Origin: Lachnospiraceae bacterium
Lineage (GTDB): Bacteria > Bacillota > Clostridia > Lachnospirales > Lachnospiraceae
DNA: 64,000 bases
Direction of reading: 5' to 3'
Assembly (NCBI GenBank): GCA_016291655.1
Contig: JAEEYF010000013.1
Coordinates: 1-64,000 of the forward strand
Positions 51,468 to 60,683 of the stretch are shown here, in pieces. A program made the translations under genes and the position numbers. Numbering within the stretch: the stretch's first letter is position 1; each line of letters starts with the position of its first letter. The notes under the pieces were generated by a model. It made no database searches. It saw nothing but the letters and a program-made list of their open reading frames with translations, and was not told the origin of the DNA.

Positions 51468-52241
51468 CTATCCCCGATCCGGATTCCTAAAATCCAGCAG
51501 GTCTTTAATCACTTCACTTGCAATGATCAGTCCCGCAGCCGACGGAACAAAAGATGTGCTGCCAGGTATCGGTTTTCTGACCTCGCAATTTGCGGCGGTC
51601 TCCGGAGGACAGGTGCAGTTGTTTCTGCAGCTTATTTCTATCTCAACCTGCGGAACAAGCGGTTTTTCTTTGGAATAGACCACCTTAAGGTGCTTTACTC
51701 CGCGTTTTTTCAGTTCACGCCGCATCACCTTGGCCAGAGGACAAACGGAGGTCTTGTATATGTCCGCAACCTCCAGCGCTGTGGGATTGACCTTGTTTCC
51801 CGCTCCCATGCAGCTGATTATCGGTACCTCAGCCTCCCGGGCCTGAAGCACCAGCTCTATCTTCCCCGTAACCGTATCTATTGCATCTACAACATAATCG
51901 TAAAAAGTAAAGTCAAATTCATTTTTGGTTTCGGGCATATAAAAAGTCTTGTAGGTGTGAACAATAGCCTCAGGATTGATGTCTGCGACTCTCTCTTTGA
52001 TCACATCCACCTTATATCTCCCCACCGTACTGTGAAGAGCAATGATCTGCCTGTTCAGGTTAGTGATGTTCACCTTATCGTCATCTATAACATCCAGCGT
52101 CCCGATCCCGCATCTCGCAAGAGCCTCGATAACGTAGCCTCCGACTCCTCCCGCTCCGAAAACAGCAACCCTGGAGTTTTTCAATTTTGCCATATTGTCT
52201 TTTCCGAACAGGAGTTGAGTCCTTTGATACTGATTTGGCAC
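51468..52241 (-). CDS. tcdA: tRNA threonylcarbamoyladenosine dehydratase
   Basis: 257 residues from a GTG start at 52241, chosen because TTGGAGGT lies 7 bp upstream and the NQYQRTQLLFG opening matches the family. An E1-like ThiF-fold enzyme that cyclises t6A37 in tRNAs using ATP. GAGGVGG (nucleotide binding), DxDxVxxxNLNRQ as DDDKVNITNLNRQ, and the SCMGAGNK segment are clear. A Cys-rich stretch (ISCRNNCTCPPE) near the end follows the family pattern. It heads a run with the HAD/TPR gene and the regulator. Confidence 0.92.
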   Translation of the reverse strand: MPNQYQRTQLLFGKDNMAKLKNSRVAVFGAGGVGGYVIEALARCGIGTLDVIDDDKVNITNLNRQIIALHSTVGRYKVDVIKERVADINPEAIVHTYKTFYMPETKNEFDFTFYDYVVDAIDTVTGKIELVLQAREAEVPIISCMGAGNKVNPTALEVADIYKTSVCPLAKVMRRELKKRGVKHLKVVYSKEKPLVPQVEIEISCRNNCTCPPETAANCEVRKPIPGSTSFVPSAAGLIIASEVIKDLLDFRNPDRG

Positions 52242-52284
52242 AAATATTACCTCCAACCAAAGATGTATATAACCAAGTCTTAAT

Positions 52285-52313
52285 ATTGTAGCAAAAATGC
52301 CGGTTGAAATCAA
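52285..52313 (-). promoter_or_regulatory. Promoter of the tcdA unit
   Basis: Minus strand TTGATT (52308-52313), 17-bp spacer, TACAAT (52285-52290), about 44 bp before the GTG start. Confidence 0.65.
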
Positions 52314-52476
52314 TGCAGGGAATCAGGCAAAATTATGTTACAGTTCACACATAATTTTTAGGACAAAATGCCTTTTTTCACCATATTCTTTTTCAAGAAA
52401 GAGTTTTATAATAGAACATCGGAGTAATAACAGATTTCAGACCCGAATAAATTTTCAGCTATCGGAGGGCTATCAT

Positions 52477-53271
52477 ATGCCGGACATTATATATAAGATC
52501 ATACTGGTGCTTTCGCTCGTCATTCTCGCTCTTTTTGCATTTTGTGCATTGTGGGTCGTTTTTCTGATGATCAACGCTGCACTGATAAACCCCAAAAAGA
52601 AGTACCCGAAGCATTCAAAGTACAACCGTTTTCTTTTGAATTTCTCCACCATGGTTGCCTTACCCTGCGCAGGTGTCAAGCTCCACGTTTCCGGACTTGA
52701 CAAGGTTCCGAAGGACACACGCTTTGTGGTTATGGGAAATCATCGTTCCAAATTTGACCCCATCGTAACCTGGCACGTTTTGAGGCACTATGATGTGTCC
52801 TACATTTCAAAGCCTGAAAATTTCAAAGTATTCTGTTTCGGAAGGATCATCCGTAAATGCTGTTTCCTTCCCATTAACAGATCGGATCCGAGAGAAAGTC
52901 TCAAAACCCTGATCGAAGCGGCTCAGCTTCTTAAGGATGACAAGGTATCCCTCGGTATCTATCCCGAAGGCACAAGGAGCAAGACAGGCGAACTTCTCCC
53001 CTTCCATGACGGAACCATGAAGGTTGCCCAGATGGCTAAGGTTCCCATCCTCGTGGTAACTACCAGAGGCACGGAAAAAATCGCCTCTGATTTCCCTTTC
53101 AGGAATACCGATGTTTATGTTGATTTTATAGAAACGATCCCCGTTGACTATGTCGTATCAAACTCCTCCCACGTTGTGGCCGCAAGAGTAAGAAGCGATA
53201 TGGAAAAGATCCTGGGAACAACGGAAGTTAAAGAAGAATTCGCAGATCCGAAAGTGATCTTGAATAATTAA
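52477..53271 (+). CDS. plsC: 1-acyl-sn-glycerol-3-phosphate acyltransferase
   Basis: 264 residues from the ATG after CGGAGGG; a longer upstream frame has no ribosome site. An N-terminal membrane helix (about 5-30) anchors the enzyme. Acyltransferase motif I is NHRSKFDP (HX4D), and EGTRS is the motif III area. It makes phosphatidic acid at the inner face of the membrane. A lipid kinase gene follows 21 bp later, suggesting a small phospholipid operon. Confidence 0.93.
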   Translation: MPDIIYKIILVLSLVILALFAFCALWVVFLMINAALINPKKKYPKHSKYNRFLLNFSTMVALPCAGVKLHVSGLDKVPKDTRFVVMGNHRSKFDPIVTWHVLRHYDVSYISKPENFKVFCFGRIIRKCCFLPINRSDPRESLKTLIEAAQLLKDDKVSLGIYPEGTRSKTGELLPFHDGTMKVAQMAKVPILVVTTRGTEKIASDFPFRNTDVYVDFIETIPVDYVVSNSSHVVAARVRSDMEKILGTTEVKEEFADPKVILNN

Positions 53272-53292
53272 GATATGTGAGGAGAGAAAAAA

Positions 53293-54144
53293 ATGGCCAA
53301 GAATATTGTTTTGTACAACCCTTATTCCAACAATAAGCGCGGACTTGAAACCGCAAAAGAAGCAGAAGCCCACCTTTCAGGCGAAACAGTTTACGAGGAC
53401 ATCACGAAGATCGGGGATATCACGACCTATCTTGCGGGCATTGCCCCTGAAGATAAACTGATCCTTGTAGGCGGAGACGGAACCATCAATCATCTTGCCA
53501 ACGATCTGAAAGGAGCCGTTCCCGAGAAAGAAATATTGTACTATGCCGCAGGTACGGGAAATGATTTCAGAGCCGATCTCGCTCCCGCAGCCGATGAGAA
53601 GTTCATATCTCTCAACAAGTATCTCGCAAACCTCCCCACCGTTACCATAAACGGAAAAACCTCCTATTTTATAAACGGTATAGGCTACGGTATTGACGGA
53701 TATTGCTGTGAAGAAGGCGACAAACAGCGTGCCGCATCGGATAAACCCGTAAACTATGCAGGCATAGCCATCAAGGGTCTGCTCTTCCGCTTTAAGCCCC
53801 GCAATGCCACGGTGATCGTAGACGGCGTAGAGAAAAACTACAGGCACGTTTGGCTTGCACCCACCATGAAAGGCCGTTTTTACGGCGGCGGAATGATGGT
53901 CGCTCCCGCCCAGAACAGGCTGAACGAAAACAATGAGGTTTCCACCGTGGTAATGTACGGCTCGGGCAAGCTCAAGACCCTCATGGTCTTCCCCAACATT
54001 TTCAAAGGCGAGCACGTTAAACATACCGAAATGGTCGAGGTCATGACCGGTCACAATGTTACCGTCCGCTTTGACAAGCCCTGCGCTCTTCAGATCGACG
54101 GAGAGACCGTTCTGAATGTGAGTGAATACACAGTAAACGCATAA
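53293..54144 (+). CDS. Diacylglycerol/lipid kinase family protein
   Basis: A 283-residue DAGK-catalytic-domain protein. The nucleotide motif GGDGTINHL and the AAGTGNDF segment are intact, and the C-terminal beta sandwich ends with LQIDGE. These kinases phosphorylate diacylglycerol, undecaprenol or related lipids; YegS/BmrU-type enzymes are alternatives. Being downstream of plsC supports recycling of diacylglycerol into phosphatidic acid. GAGGAGAG ribosome site. Confidence 0.9.
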   Translation: MAKNIVLYNPYSNNKRGLETAKEAEAHLSGETVYEDITKIGDITTYLAGIAPEDKLILVGGDGTINHLANDLKGAVPEKEILYYAAGTGNDFRADLAPAADEKFISLNKYLANLPTVTINGKTSYFINGIGYGIDGYCCEEGDKQRAASDKPVNYAGIAIKGLLFRFKPRNATVIVDGVEKNYRHVWLAPTMKGRFYGGGMMVAPAQNRLNENNEVSTVVMYGSGKLKTLMVFPNIFKGEHVKHTEMVEVMTGHNVTVRFDKPCALQIDGETVLNVSEYTVNA

Positions 54145-54171
54145 AATCTTCATACATAAATCACAATTATA

Positions 54172-54180
54172 TGCTATAAT
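54172..54180 (+). promoter_or_regulatory. Extended -10 promoter of the beta-helix lipoprotein
   Basis: TGCTATAAT with TATAAT at 54175-54180; no clear -35. The start codon is about 60 bp on. Confidence 0.55.
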
Positions 54181-54238
54181 CGAAAAAGCTCAATAATTCA
54201 GTGCTTTACCCTATAAAACAAGAAAGGGATAATATCAT

Positions 54239-56473
54239 ATGAAAAAACAAAAGCTTTTTTCCATTATCGCATGTATCTGTCTGGTAGCAGCAGGCTGCGG
54301 AAGTGCCGCAGATAATTCCGCCACTCCCACAACCGCTGTTTCCGACGCTGCTTTCAAAACCACTCCTTCCGCAACACCGACTGCAGCACCTTCATCGGAA
54401 GGCACCGCGAATACCACTTCCGCTCCTCAGCCCGTGGTATCGGCAACGCCCGGAGTGACAGCCTCGGTTACACCCGCTGCGTCCTCCGACGCTCCAGCGG
54501 AAACAGCGCCCGTTCTTGCGGATGACGCCTCAAATGATCAGGTTGCGATCACTTCGGCCTTTACCATTACAACCGAAGACGGGAAATACACAAAGGACGG
54601 TAAGACCTACACCATCACCGCAGCGGGGACCTACACCCTTTCAGGTATTCTTGAAGAAGGAAATATCATAGTTGATGCGGGTGATGACGACAAGGTCAAC
54701 CTTGATCTTAACTTTGTTAAGATCACCAATTCTTCCACCTCCCCCATTGTCGCTTTGAATGCTGACAAGGTCAAGATCAAGTCCGTAGAAGACACCTATA
54801 ATGAGATCGTTGACTCGAGAAGCGCCAAGCAGGATGAGGATGACGGAGATGCCAATGCGGCCATATATGCAAAGTGCGATCTTGCTCTCACCGGCAAAGG
54901 CTCTCTTGTGGTTTCATCCACCTATAATAACGGCATCCATTCCAAAAACACCGTTTCCGTCAAAAATGTCACTCTCAAAGTAACGGCTTTGAACAATGCT
55001 CTGCGCGGAAACGACTCTGTTGAAATAGAATCCGGAAATCTGGTCCTCATCGCTCAGGGCGGTGACGGCATCAAAACCTCCGACAGCGACGTGTCCTCCA
55101 AGGGAAATCAAAGAGGAACGGTGAGCATAGCTGCAGGAAACGTTGACATCTATGCATGCTGCAACGGTATCACAGCCGCTTACGACATAGACATTTCAAC
55201 GGAAGGTAACGTGAACATATTCACCGATAAGTATTCCGAATACACTTCAGGCAAGGCGGAATCAGGTACCGATTTCTACATTGTTGTTCCCTCTTCCCTT
55301 TACACCTCAACTTCCTGCTACTACGGTTATTTCTATAATGATGACTATACCGCAGGCGTTTGGAAGGCCGCTGCCTACGACACGATGATATCGGGCGGAA
55401 GGACAAGATACTACGGTCTGAAGCTTTCGGCTCCCTCCGGATACACTAACGTTCAGTTCTTTAAATTCAAGAACGGTTCCGTGGAAAGCACGGAAAATTA
55501 TCTTGCGGCAACAACAGGTGATACCTTTAACACCTCCAAAAATGCATTTTTCGTGAACAGCATCGATTCCTCTTCTCTCGTGATGACCGGTGACTATACT
55601 CAGGTTACCGCAGGTTCAGGTTCAAACAGCGGAAAGAGTGTTTATTCCACAAAGGGATTGTGTGCTTCCAATTCAATTAAGATAGCCAATGCCACTGTCA
55701 ACATCAAATGCAGCGATGACGGCATTCATGCAAACAATGACAATCTCCTCGACACCAATGTTTACGGCATCGGAGATATCACAATAGAAAGCGGTGCAAT
55801 TACGATCACCGCGGCAGATGACGCCATTCACGCCGACAATATCATTAACATCAACGGCGGAACTGTCAACATCCTCACCTCCTATGAAGGAGTCGAAGGA
55901 AACGTCCTGAACTTTAACGGCGGCGACACATATATCTATGCCAAGGACGACGGCATCAACGCCTGCTCCGGAAACACCACTCCTCTGATCGCCTTTAACG
56001 GAGGTTATGTAGATATAACAACTCCTTCCGGAGATACGGATGCCGTAGATTCCAACGGAAACATTACCGTGAAGGGCGGATTCGTTCTTGTAAAGGGCGG
56101 CAATTCCCAGGGCGGTATGGCAGGCTCCGTGGATCTTGACGGAAAGATCACCGTTTCCGGAGGAACGATCATCGCTCTCGGCGGTATCTGTGAAGTTCCC
56201 ACGGAATCGGTAAACGGATATGTTGCCGCATCCACAAGCTTCGGAAAAGGTTCCTACGAGCTTAAAGATGCAAGCGGCAATGTTATCGCAAGCTTCACGC
56301 TGAGCACAACCTATGTCAACGGCTGGCTTTCTTCCGACAAGCTTGTGACCGGAACAGCCTATACACTTTATAAAGACGGTTCTTCCATCCTGTCCTGGAC
56401 TCAGGAAGCAGGCACAATGAACGCCTCTGCAGCAGGCGGTTTCGGCGGTTTCGGAAGAGGCGGCAGAAGATAA
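54239..56473 (+). CDS. Surface lipoprotein with Cthe_2159-type carbohydrate-binding beta-helix
   Basis: 744 residues, lipobox AAGC (Cys19), Thr/Ala/Pro linker to about 95. The rest is a right-handed beta-helix of short repeats (for example GDGIKTSDSDVS, DDGIHANNDNL, DDAIHADNIININGG, GVEGNVLNFNGGDTYI) as in Cthe_2159-like proteins, which bind cellulose or acidic polysaccharide and calcium. The end is Gly/Arg-rich (GGFGGFGRGGRR). It is a binding or adhesion protein rather than an obvious enzyme. A strong bidirectional terminator follows. Confidence 0.85.
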   Translation: MKKQKLFSIIACICLVAAGCGSAADNSATPTTAVSDAAFKTTPSATPTAAPSSEGTANTTSAPQPVVSATPGVTASVTPAASSDAPAETAPVLADDASNDQVAITSAFTITTEDGKYTKDGKTYTITAAGTYTLSGILEEGNIIVDAGDDDKVNLDLNFVKITNSSTSPIVALNADKVKIKSVEDTYNEIVDSRSAKQDEDDGDANAAIYAKCDLALTGKGSLVVSSTYNNGIHSKNTVSVKNVTLKVTALNNALRGNDSVEIESGNLVLIAQGGDGIKTSDSDVSSKGNQRGTVSIAAGNVDIYACCNGITAAYDIDISTEGNVNIFTDKYSEYTSGKAESGTDFYIVVPSSLYTSTSCYYGYFYNDDYTAGVWKAAAYDTMISGGRTRYYGLKLSAPSGYTNVQFFKFKNGSVESTENYLAATTGDTFNTSKNAFFVNSIDSSSLVMTGDYTQVTAGSGSNSGKSVYSTKGLCASNSIKIANATVNIKCSDDGIHANNDNLLDTNVYGIGDITIESGAITITAADDAIHADNIININGGTVNILTSYEGVEGNVLNFNGGDTYIYAKDDGINACSGNTTPLIAFNGGYVDITTPSGDTDAVDSNGNITVKGGFVLVKGGNSQGGMAGSVDLDGKITVSGGTIIALGGICEVPTESVNGYVAASTSFGKGSYELKDASGNVIASFTLSTTYVNGWLSSDKLVTGTAYTLYKDGSSILSWTQEAGTMNASAAGGFGGFGRGGRR

Positions 56474-56531
56474 GGAGGTCCTTGACAAATACAACGGTAA
56501 GAATGTGATCTTCGAATAGAATAAAAAAAAT

Positions 56532-56562
56532 CGGACAGTCATTTGACTGTCCGGTTTTTTTT
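56532..56562. terminator. Bidirectional terminator
   Basis: CGGACAGTC and GACTGTCCG (56532-56540 with 56545-56553) are flanked by a T8 run on the plus side and an A8 run on the other, so it ends both the lipoprotein gene and the convergent gene at 56565. Confidence 0.9.
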
Positions 56563-56564
56563 GA

Positions 56565-56987
56565 TCAAGGTTTTCTTGAAAGCTTTGAAATTGTGAAGAA
56601 AGCGGCTGTACTTGCTGCTGCTGCGATTGCAAGTATTCCGAGGATACTGTTGTCTCCGGTCTCAGGTGTCGTATCCTGAGGTGCCTCTGTAGGAGCAACT
56701 GTTACCGTAGGAGCAGTTGTAGGTGCCTGTGTAGGAGCCTTTGTAGCCTCCGGCTTCGGTGTAGGTGTAGCCGTAGGAATGGGTGTAGGTGTGCTCGTAG
56801 GCACCAAAGTCGGTGTTGCCGTAGGTGCTGGAGTGTTTGTAGGAGCCTTGCTGGTAACAGGTGCCACAGGAGTAGGTGTCGGTGTAGAATTCTTATCTTC
56901 ACCACAAGCAGCTACGGCTATGACATTCATTACCAAAAGGACAGACAAAACAGCTTCCAAAATTCTTCTCTTCATCTTGTATTTCAT
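56565..56987 (-). CDS. Small Thr-Pro-rich lipoprotein with C-terminal TPxTGD anchor-like tail
   Basis: 140 residues from the ATG after AAAGGAGG. A signal peptide ends in lipobox VAAC (Cys28). Residues about 34-105 are almost entirely Thr-Pro-Ala repeats with no folded domain. The tail carries TPETGD (107-112), a hydrophobic helix (about 114-131) and KLSRKP, like a sortase sorting signal. It could be a wall-spanning stalk or an unfolded spacer. It shares both anchor types with the OB-domain protein at 17998. Confidence 0.75.
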   Translation of the reverse strand: MKYKMKRRILEAVLSVLLVMNVIAVAACGEDKNSTPTPTPVAPVTSKAPTNTPAPTATPTLVPTSTPTPIPTATPTPKPEATKAPTQAPTTAPTVTVAPTEAPQDTTPETGDNSILGILAIAAAASTAAFFTISKLSRKP

Positions 56988-57152
56988 ATATCTGCCTCCT
57001 TTCGATGGCTTACACGGCAATTGTAACATTTCTGCCACGCAAAAGCAACAGATTCAACTCCCGTATAAATGAAATAGTAATAACTCGAAACTATTATACC
57101 TCAAGGATGTGTCAAAAAAAAGACAAATATATCATTTTTGTAGGTCAATTTC

Positions 57153-58364
57153 TCAAATTTTGCTATTTTTATGTGCTAACCGCCAATCTATGCACCTTTT
57201 CAAATAGTCGACGTAATCGGGATTTTTGCACATCCCCTTGCCATCTATGTCAGAGATCTTTGCAACGTCCATCCCGTTACAAGCAGTTGTTTTCATGACA
57301 ATGTTCAAAGGTTCCTCATCGGTGTCATTTGCAATGTAGGTTCCGATACCGAAAGCTGTTTTTACTCTTCCTTCAAAGTAGGAATGTATCTTGTCAGCCC
57401 TTTCAAAGTCAAGGCTGTCACTGAACAAAAGCGTTTTGGTCATCGGGTCTATTCCGAGTTCCTTGTAGTGCTCGATCATAATATCGCCCCACCCGAAGGG
57501 ATCGCCGCTGTCGTGGCGTACTCCGCTGAACAGCGTTGCAAAAGTAAGCTGAAAATCTTCAAGGAAGCATTCGGTAGTGATCGCATCCGTAAGAGCGATC
57601 CCGTTCAAAACTCCATATTCCTTAACCCAGGCATCCATGGCAAACCAGTTTGAGTAGGCGGGATTGTGTTTGTGTGTGCCCTGCCCTATGCACATTATCC
57701 ATTCGTGCGCCATGGTCCCCACGGGCGTTACCCCGTACTTCTTTGCCAAAAAGACATTCGAGGTTCCGACACATAAGGAGTCCTTGTATTTGTGCCCGCA
57801 AAGTTCCTTAACGGCCAGTTCCTGAGCCTCTGCCGACAGTCTTCTTCTGAGACCGAACTCACTGAAAGCTCCGATCCTGTATTTGCCTTCAACAAGCCAT
57901 GCGATCTTCTCTTCAAGCTTTCTTTTAAAACTCTCCAGCAGCTTCGGATAATCATAGGCCATTCTGAAATAAACTTCATTTACGATCGCAAGGGTCGGGA
58001 TCTCATACATAGAAGTGTTGAGCCAGGTTCCCTTTGTCTCTATCGCAAGGCCGCACTCCGAATCCTTTGTGATCTCAAAGTCTTCGTAGCGTGGCTGCCA
58101 CAGTCTCAAAAAGTCAACATAGGAGCCCTTGATCCACTTGATATTGTTCAGATACTCCAGTTCTTCCTCTTTAAATCTTAGTTCGCAATAGAGTAAGATC
58201 TGCCTTTTTATCTCCTCAACCATTTCGTCGGTGAAATGTACATTCTCATTTCTGCACTTAAAGCTCCATGTCGTCTTGTAATCACTGAACTGATGATAGA
58301 TCGCCTGTCCCATGGAAAACTTGTACATGTCTGTCTCCAACAGGCTTTTTATAATTCTTTCCAT
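57153..58364 (-). CDS. pncB: Nicotinate phosphoribosyltransferase
   Basis: 403 residues from the ATG after AAAGGGAG; the longer frame overlaps the DUF308 gene. It makes nicotinate mononucleotide from nicotinate and PRPP, the salvage route to NAD. The start LLETDMYKFSMGQAIYHQF is typical, with FGLRRRLSAEAQELA, GTMAHEWIMC (active-site His) and FSGVRHDSGDP blocks. Length fits the bacterial group. It lies 10 bp after the DUF308 gene and is probably cotranscribed. Confidence 0.95.
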   Translation of the reverse strand: MERIIKSLLETDMYKFSMGQAIYHQFSDYKTTWSFKCRNENVHFTDEMVEEIKRQILLYCELRFKEEELEYLNNIKWIKGSYVDFLRLWQPRYEDFEITKDSECGLAIETKGTWLNTSMYEIPTLAIVNEVYFRMAYDYPKLLESFKRKLEEKIAWLVEGKYRIGAFSEFGLRRRLSAEAQELAVKELCGHKYKDSLCVGTSNVFLAKKYGVTPVGTMAHEWIMCIGQGTHKHNPAYSNWFAMDAWVKEYGVLNGIALTDAITTECFLEDFQLTFATLFSGVRHDSGDPFGWGDIMIEHYKELGIDPMTKTLLFSDSLDFERADKIHSYFEGRVKTAFGIGTYIANDTDEEPLNIVMKTTACNGMDVAKISDIDGKGMCKNPDYVDYLKRCIDWRLAHKNSKI

Positions 58365-58374
58365 TTTCTCCCTT

Positions 58375-59178
58375 TCATAAACCTTTTTCGTTATTCTCAG
58401 TACCGTTGGCCTGCGGTTCTTTCCCTGTATCCTGCCCGTCAACTGTCTGTTCTGCGACATTGTCTTCCATCGCCGCCTGCTCCTTGGAAGCCATTACAAC
58501 CTCACTGAGTTTAATGACAGGCTCGTCTTTCCTGTCCTTTTTGGCGAGCTTCTTTGCAAGCTTCGCTTCCTTCTTGGAAAGCTTTTCCTTCATGGCTTTC
58601 TCTTTTTCCTCTACCTTTTCCATCTTCCGTATCCGCTTATATTCAGCGACAAAGGAGTAGACCGAAGCAAGATCCAAAAGACCGTCCACCGCAAGGAATA
58701 TGCCCGTAAGGCGTATCATTGAGGTCTGTTCTCCGTCCCTGTTAAGAATAAGGATGATACCAAGCGCCAGAGATACCATGGAGATGACCAGATTCTCCCA
58801 CCAGTCCGGATTTCCCGCATATTTAAGCTCGTAGGCATATTGCGTCTTGAAATAGGAATTCATGATGATCCCTATTCCTATGAAAACCCATAAGATATCG
58901 TAAACAAATGTTGCTCCGAATATGAACAAAAAACCGACTGCCATAGCCAGAGCAGCCGCAATTATCCGGAAGGTAAAAGGCTTCGCACCCTTCTGCACAA
59001 GAACGATCGTAAGCACAAACGCACCGGATACCACCAAAAGAGCGCCGATAACATAGCATATAACCTTTCCGACAACGTCGGGATAGATCACCATTACGGC
59101 GCCGACAGCAATACTGAGTATACCCAGTACAAACAATTCCTTTTTAATGCTTTTGAACCATCTGATCAGATTTTTCAT
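58375..59178 (-). CDS. DUF308 (HdeD-like) membrane protein
   Basis: 267 residues. About six membrane helices arranged as paired repeats (IAVGAVMVIYPD, GALLVVSGAFV, then two more pairs) mark the DUF308/HdeD family. The C-terminal 80 residues are cytoplasmic, with a strongly charged Lys/Glu coiled-coil-like stretch (about 186-220). E. coli HdeD relates to acid resistance; the clostridial function is not known. It is the first gene after a promoter at 59220-59248. Confidence 0.85.
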   Translation of the reverse strand: MKNLIRWFKSIKKELFVLGILSIAVGAVMVIYPDVVGKVICYVIGALLVVSGAFVLTIVLVQKGAKPFTFRIIAAALAMAVGFLFIFGATFVYDILWVFIGIGIIMNSYFKTQYAYELKYAGNPDWWENLVISMVSLALGIILILNRDGEQTSMIRLTGIFLAVDGLLDLASVYSFVAEYKRIRKMEKVEEKEKAMKEKLSKKEAKLAKKLAKKDRKDEPVIKLSEVVMASKEQAAMEDNVAEQTVDGQDTGKEPQANGTENNEKGL

Positions 59179-59219
59179 ATCGAGTTCCTCCTTAAGTCCA
59201 CCTTAAGCCCATTAGATAG

Positions 59220-59248
59220 AGTATACGCTCTTCGGGATGATTTGTAAA
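59220..59248 (-). promoter_or_regulatory. Promoter for the DUF308-pncB unit
   Basis: Minus strand TTTACA (59243-59248), 17-bp spacer, TATACT (59220-59225). A CTTAAGTCC/ACCTTAAG inverted repeat follows in the leader. Confidence 0.6.
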
Positions 59249-59274
59249 GTAAAGGACTTTTCGACGATGTCTTC

Positions 59275-59303
59275 TTGCTATAATAAAATGAGTATATTAT
59301 AAT
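59275..59303 (+). promoter_or_regulatory. Promoter for the nitroreductase
   Basis: TTGCTA (59275-59280), 17-bp spacer, TATAAT (59298-59303), about 57 bp before the start. Confidence 0.6.
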
Positions 59304-59359
59304 TAACGACACAGCGCACTTGAGAGCGCATCCAAAGTGCTGATGAAGGAGGAGAATTT

Positions 59360-59935
59360 ATGATCAAGGATCTGGTTAAAAGAAACAGAAGCTACAGGGG
59401 CTTTGACGAAAGCTTCAAGGTAGATGAAGAAACCCTTACGGAATTGATCGATATTGCAAGACTCACCGCCTCGGGAGCAAATGCCCAGCCTCTAAAGTAC
59501 CATCCCATCTTTAAGGAAGAAGAAGTAAAAAAGATGAACAGTCTCACCAGATGGGGCAAAATGCTGACAAACATGACCTTGCCGCATCCGGGTCAGTTCC
59601 CCACGGCCTATATCCTCATGTTTGTTGACACAGACATATGCAAAGAGCCCAAAAACGCAGATGCGGATCTCGGGATCGCTGCCCAGACCATAATGCTCGC
59701 TGCAGTAGAAAAGGGGCTGGGAGGATGCATGATAGCAAACTTCGACAAGGAAGCCGCTTTTGAAGCTTTTTCCCACAAGCCCAACCATCGCCCCATGCTG
59801 GCTTTGGCCATCGGAAAACCCATTGAGACCGTAAAGCTTGTAGACGTTAATGAAGACGGCAGTACAAAATACTACCGCGATGACCGGGATGTTCATTACG
59901 TTCCTAAAAGAAAACTCGAGGACATTCTGATCTGA
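59360..59935 (+). CDS. Nitroreductase-family flavoprotein
   Basis: A 191-residue FMN-binding nitroreductase. RNRSYRGF near the N terminus contacts the FMN phosphate, SGANAQPLKY is the usual second FMN segment, and GLGGCMIANFD with LALAIGKP completes the fold. Substrates may be quinones, nitro compounds or enoates. The ribosome site is AAGGAGGAG. It is a single gene divergent from DUF308. Confidence 0.9.
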   Translation: MIKDLVKRNRSYRGFDESFKVDEETLTELIDIARLTASGANAQPLKYHPIFKEEEVKKMNSLTRWGKMLTNMTLPHPGQFPTAYILMFVDTDICKEPKNADADLGIAAQTIMLAAVEKGLGGCMIANFDKEAAFEAFSHKPNHRPMLALAIGKPIETVKLVDVNEDGSTKYYRDDRDVHYVPKRKLEDILI

Positions 59936-59953
59936 CACATAGGGGCAAAACGC

Positions 59954-59979
59954 AAAAAGGAACTGTTTTCACAGTTCCT
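59954..59979. repeat. 26-bp terminator repeat, copy 1
   Basis: Identical over 26 bp to 61071-61096. The hairpin AGGAACTG/CAGTTCCT with T-run on the minus strand serves the membrane protein gene at 59986, and the same stem followed by TTAAATTTTAG on the plus strand could serve the nitroreductase. Confidence 0.85.
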
Positions 59980-59985
59980 TAAATT

Positions 59986-60375
59986 TTAGTCCCTTTGATC
60001 GGCTTTCTCACCGGTTTTACAGTACTCATAGTACCGAAAGGGTGTTACATATTCGCCACGCTTAAACTCTATCACAAACCCCAGAAACCACATGATAGGA
60101 AGCGCAACCAATTCTATAACGATCCCCTGTCTGATCATTCTGTTCCTGACAGCAGCCCTGTATTCCTTGTATTCCTCAACGTGAGCTTCCTCAACATATT
60201 GCGCCCACTCAACATCCTTGGGGATCGTCGGAGCAACATATGCCAGACGTAAATTGACAGCACCTATCCAAACAAGCACCAGCAAACTGCTCACTCTTAC
60301 CAGCCCACTCCACACATATTTCTTGTGAGTCTTCACTAAGTCAAATACCCTTGCTGCTTTTGATCTTCTTTGCAT
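59986..60375 (-). CDS. Small membrane protein of unknown function
   Basis: 129 residues from the ATG after GGAGGG. Two membrane helices (about 25-45 and 89-110) with a charged Glu-rich outer loop between them and basic ends. Family not recognised. It lies 47 bp after the toxin gene, inside the segment bounded by two identical terminators, and may travel with the toxin-antitoxin pair. Confidence 0.6.
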   Translation of the reverse strand: MQRRSKAARVFDLVKTHKKYVWSGLVRVSSLLVLVWIGAVNLRLAYVAPTIPKDVEWAQYVEEAHVEEYKEYRAAVRNRMIRQGIVIELVALPIMWFLGFVIEFKRGEYVTPFRYYEYCKTGEKADQRD

Positions 60376-60422
60376 AACCCTTTTCCCTCCTCCAAAAAAC
60401 AAACTACCAAAAAAACTCTATA

Positions 60423-60683
60423 TTACTTCCCGTAGTGTGTTCTGCATTGAGCGATTTCTAACCCTACACTTTCGATTTTAAAAACAATACGGTTCCTCTC
60501 ATCAATGCGAACACTCCAGTAACCTGCAAGACTCCCTTTAAGAGCTTCCGGTTTGCCCTTACACTTGTAACCATTTCGGTCAATGTCTTTTATAAGATCG
60601 TTGATCTTTTTAAGAGTCTTCTTATCTTGTGTCTGCCAGTAAAGGTAGTCCTCCCAGGCTATGTCGGACCAAATCTTATTCAT
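60423..60683 (-). CDS. yoeB: Txe/YoeB-family toxin (mRNA interferase)
   Basis: 86 residues from the ATG that shares its A with the antitoxin stop. It matches YoeB closely: KIWSDIAWEDYLYWQ, KKINDLIKDI, GKPEALKG with the general-base Glu, the Arg in the WSVRIDERNRIVF block and the C-terminal HYGK. YoeB cleaves mRNA on the ribosome. All catalytic positions appear present, so the toxin should be active. It is coupled to the RelB/DinJ-type antitoxin upstream. Confidence 0.92.
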   Translation of the reverse strand: MNKIWSDIAWEDYLYWQTQDKKTLKKINDLIKDIDRNGYKCKGKPEALKGSLAGYWSVRIDERNRIVFKIESVGLEIAQCRTHYGK

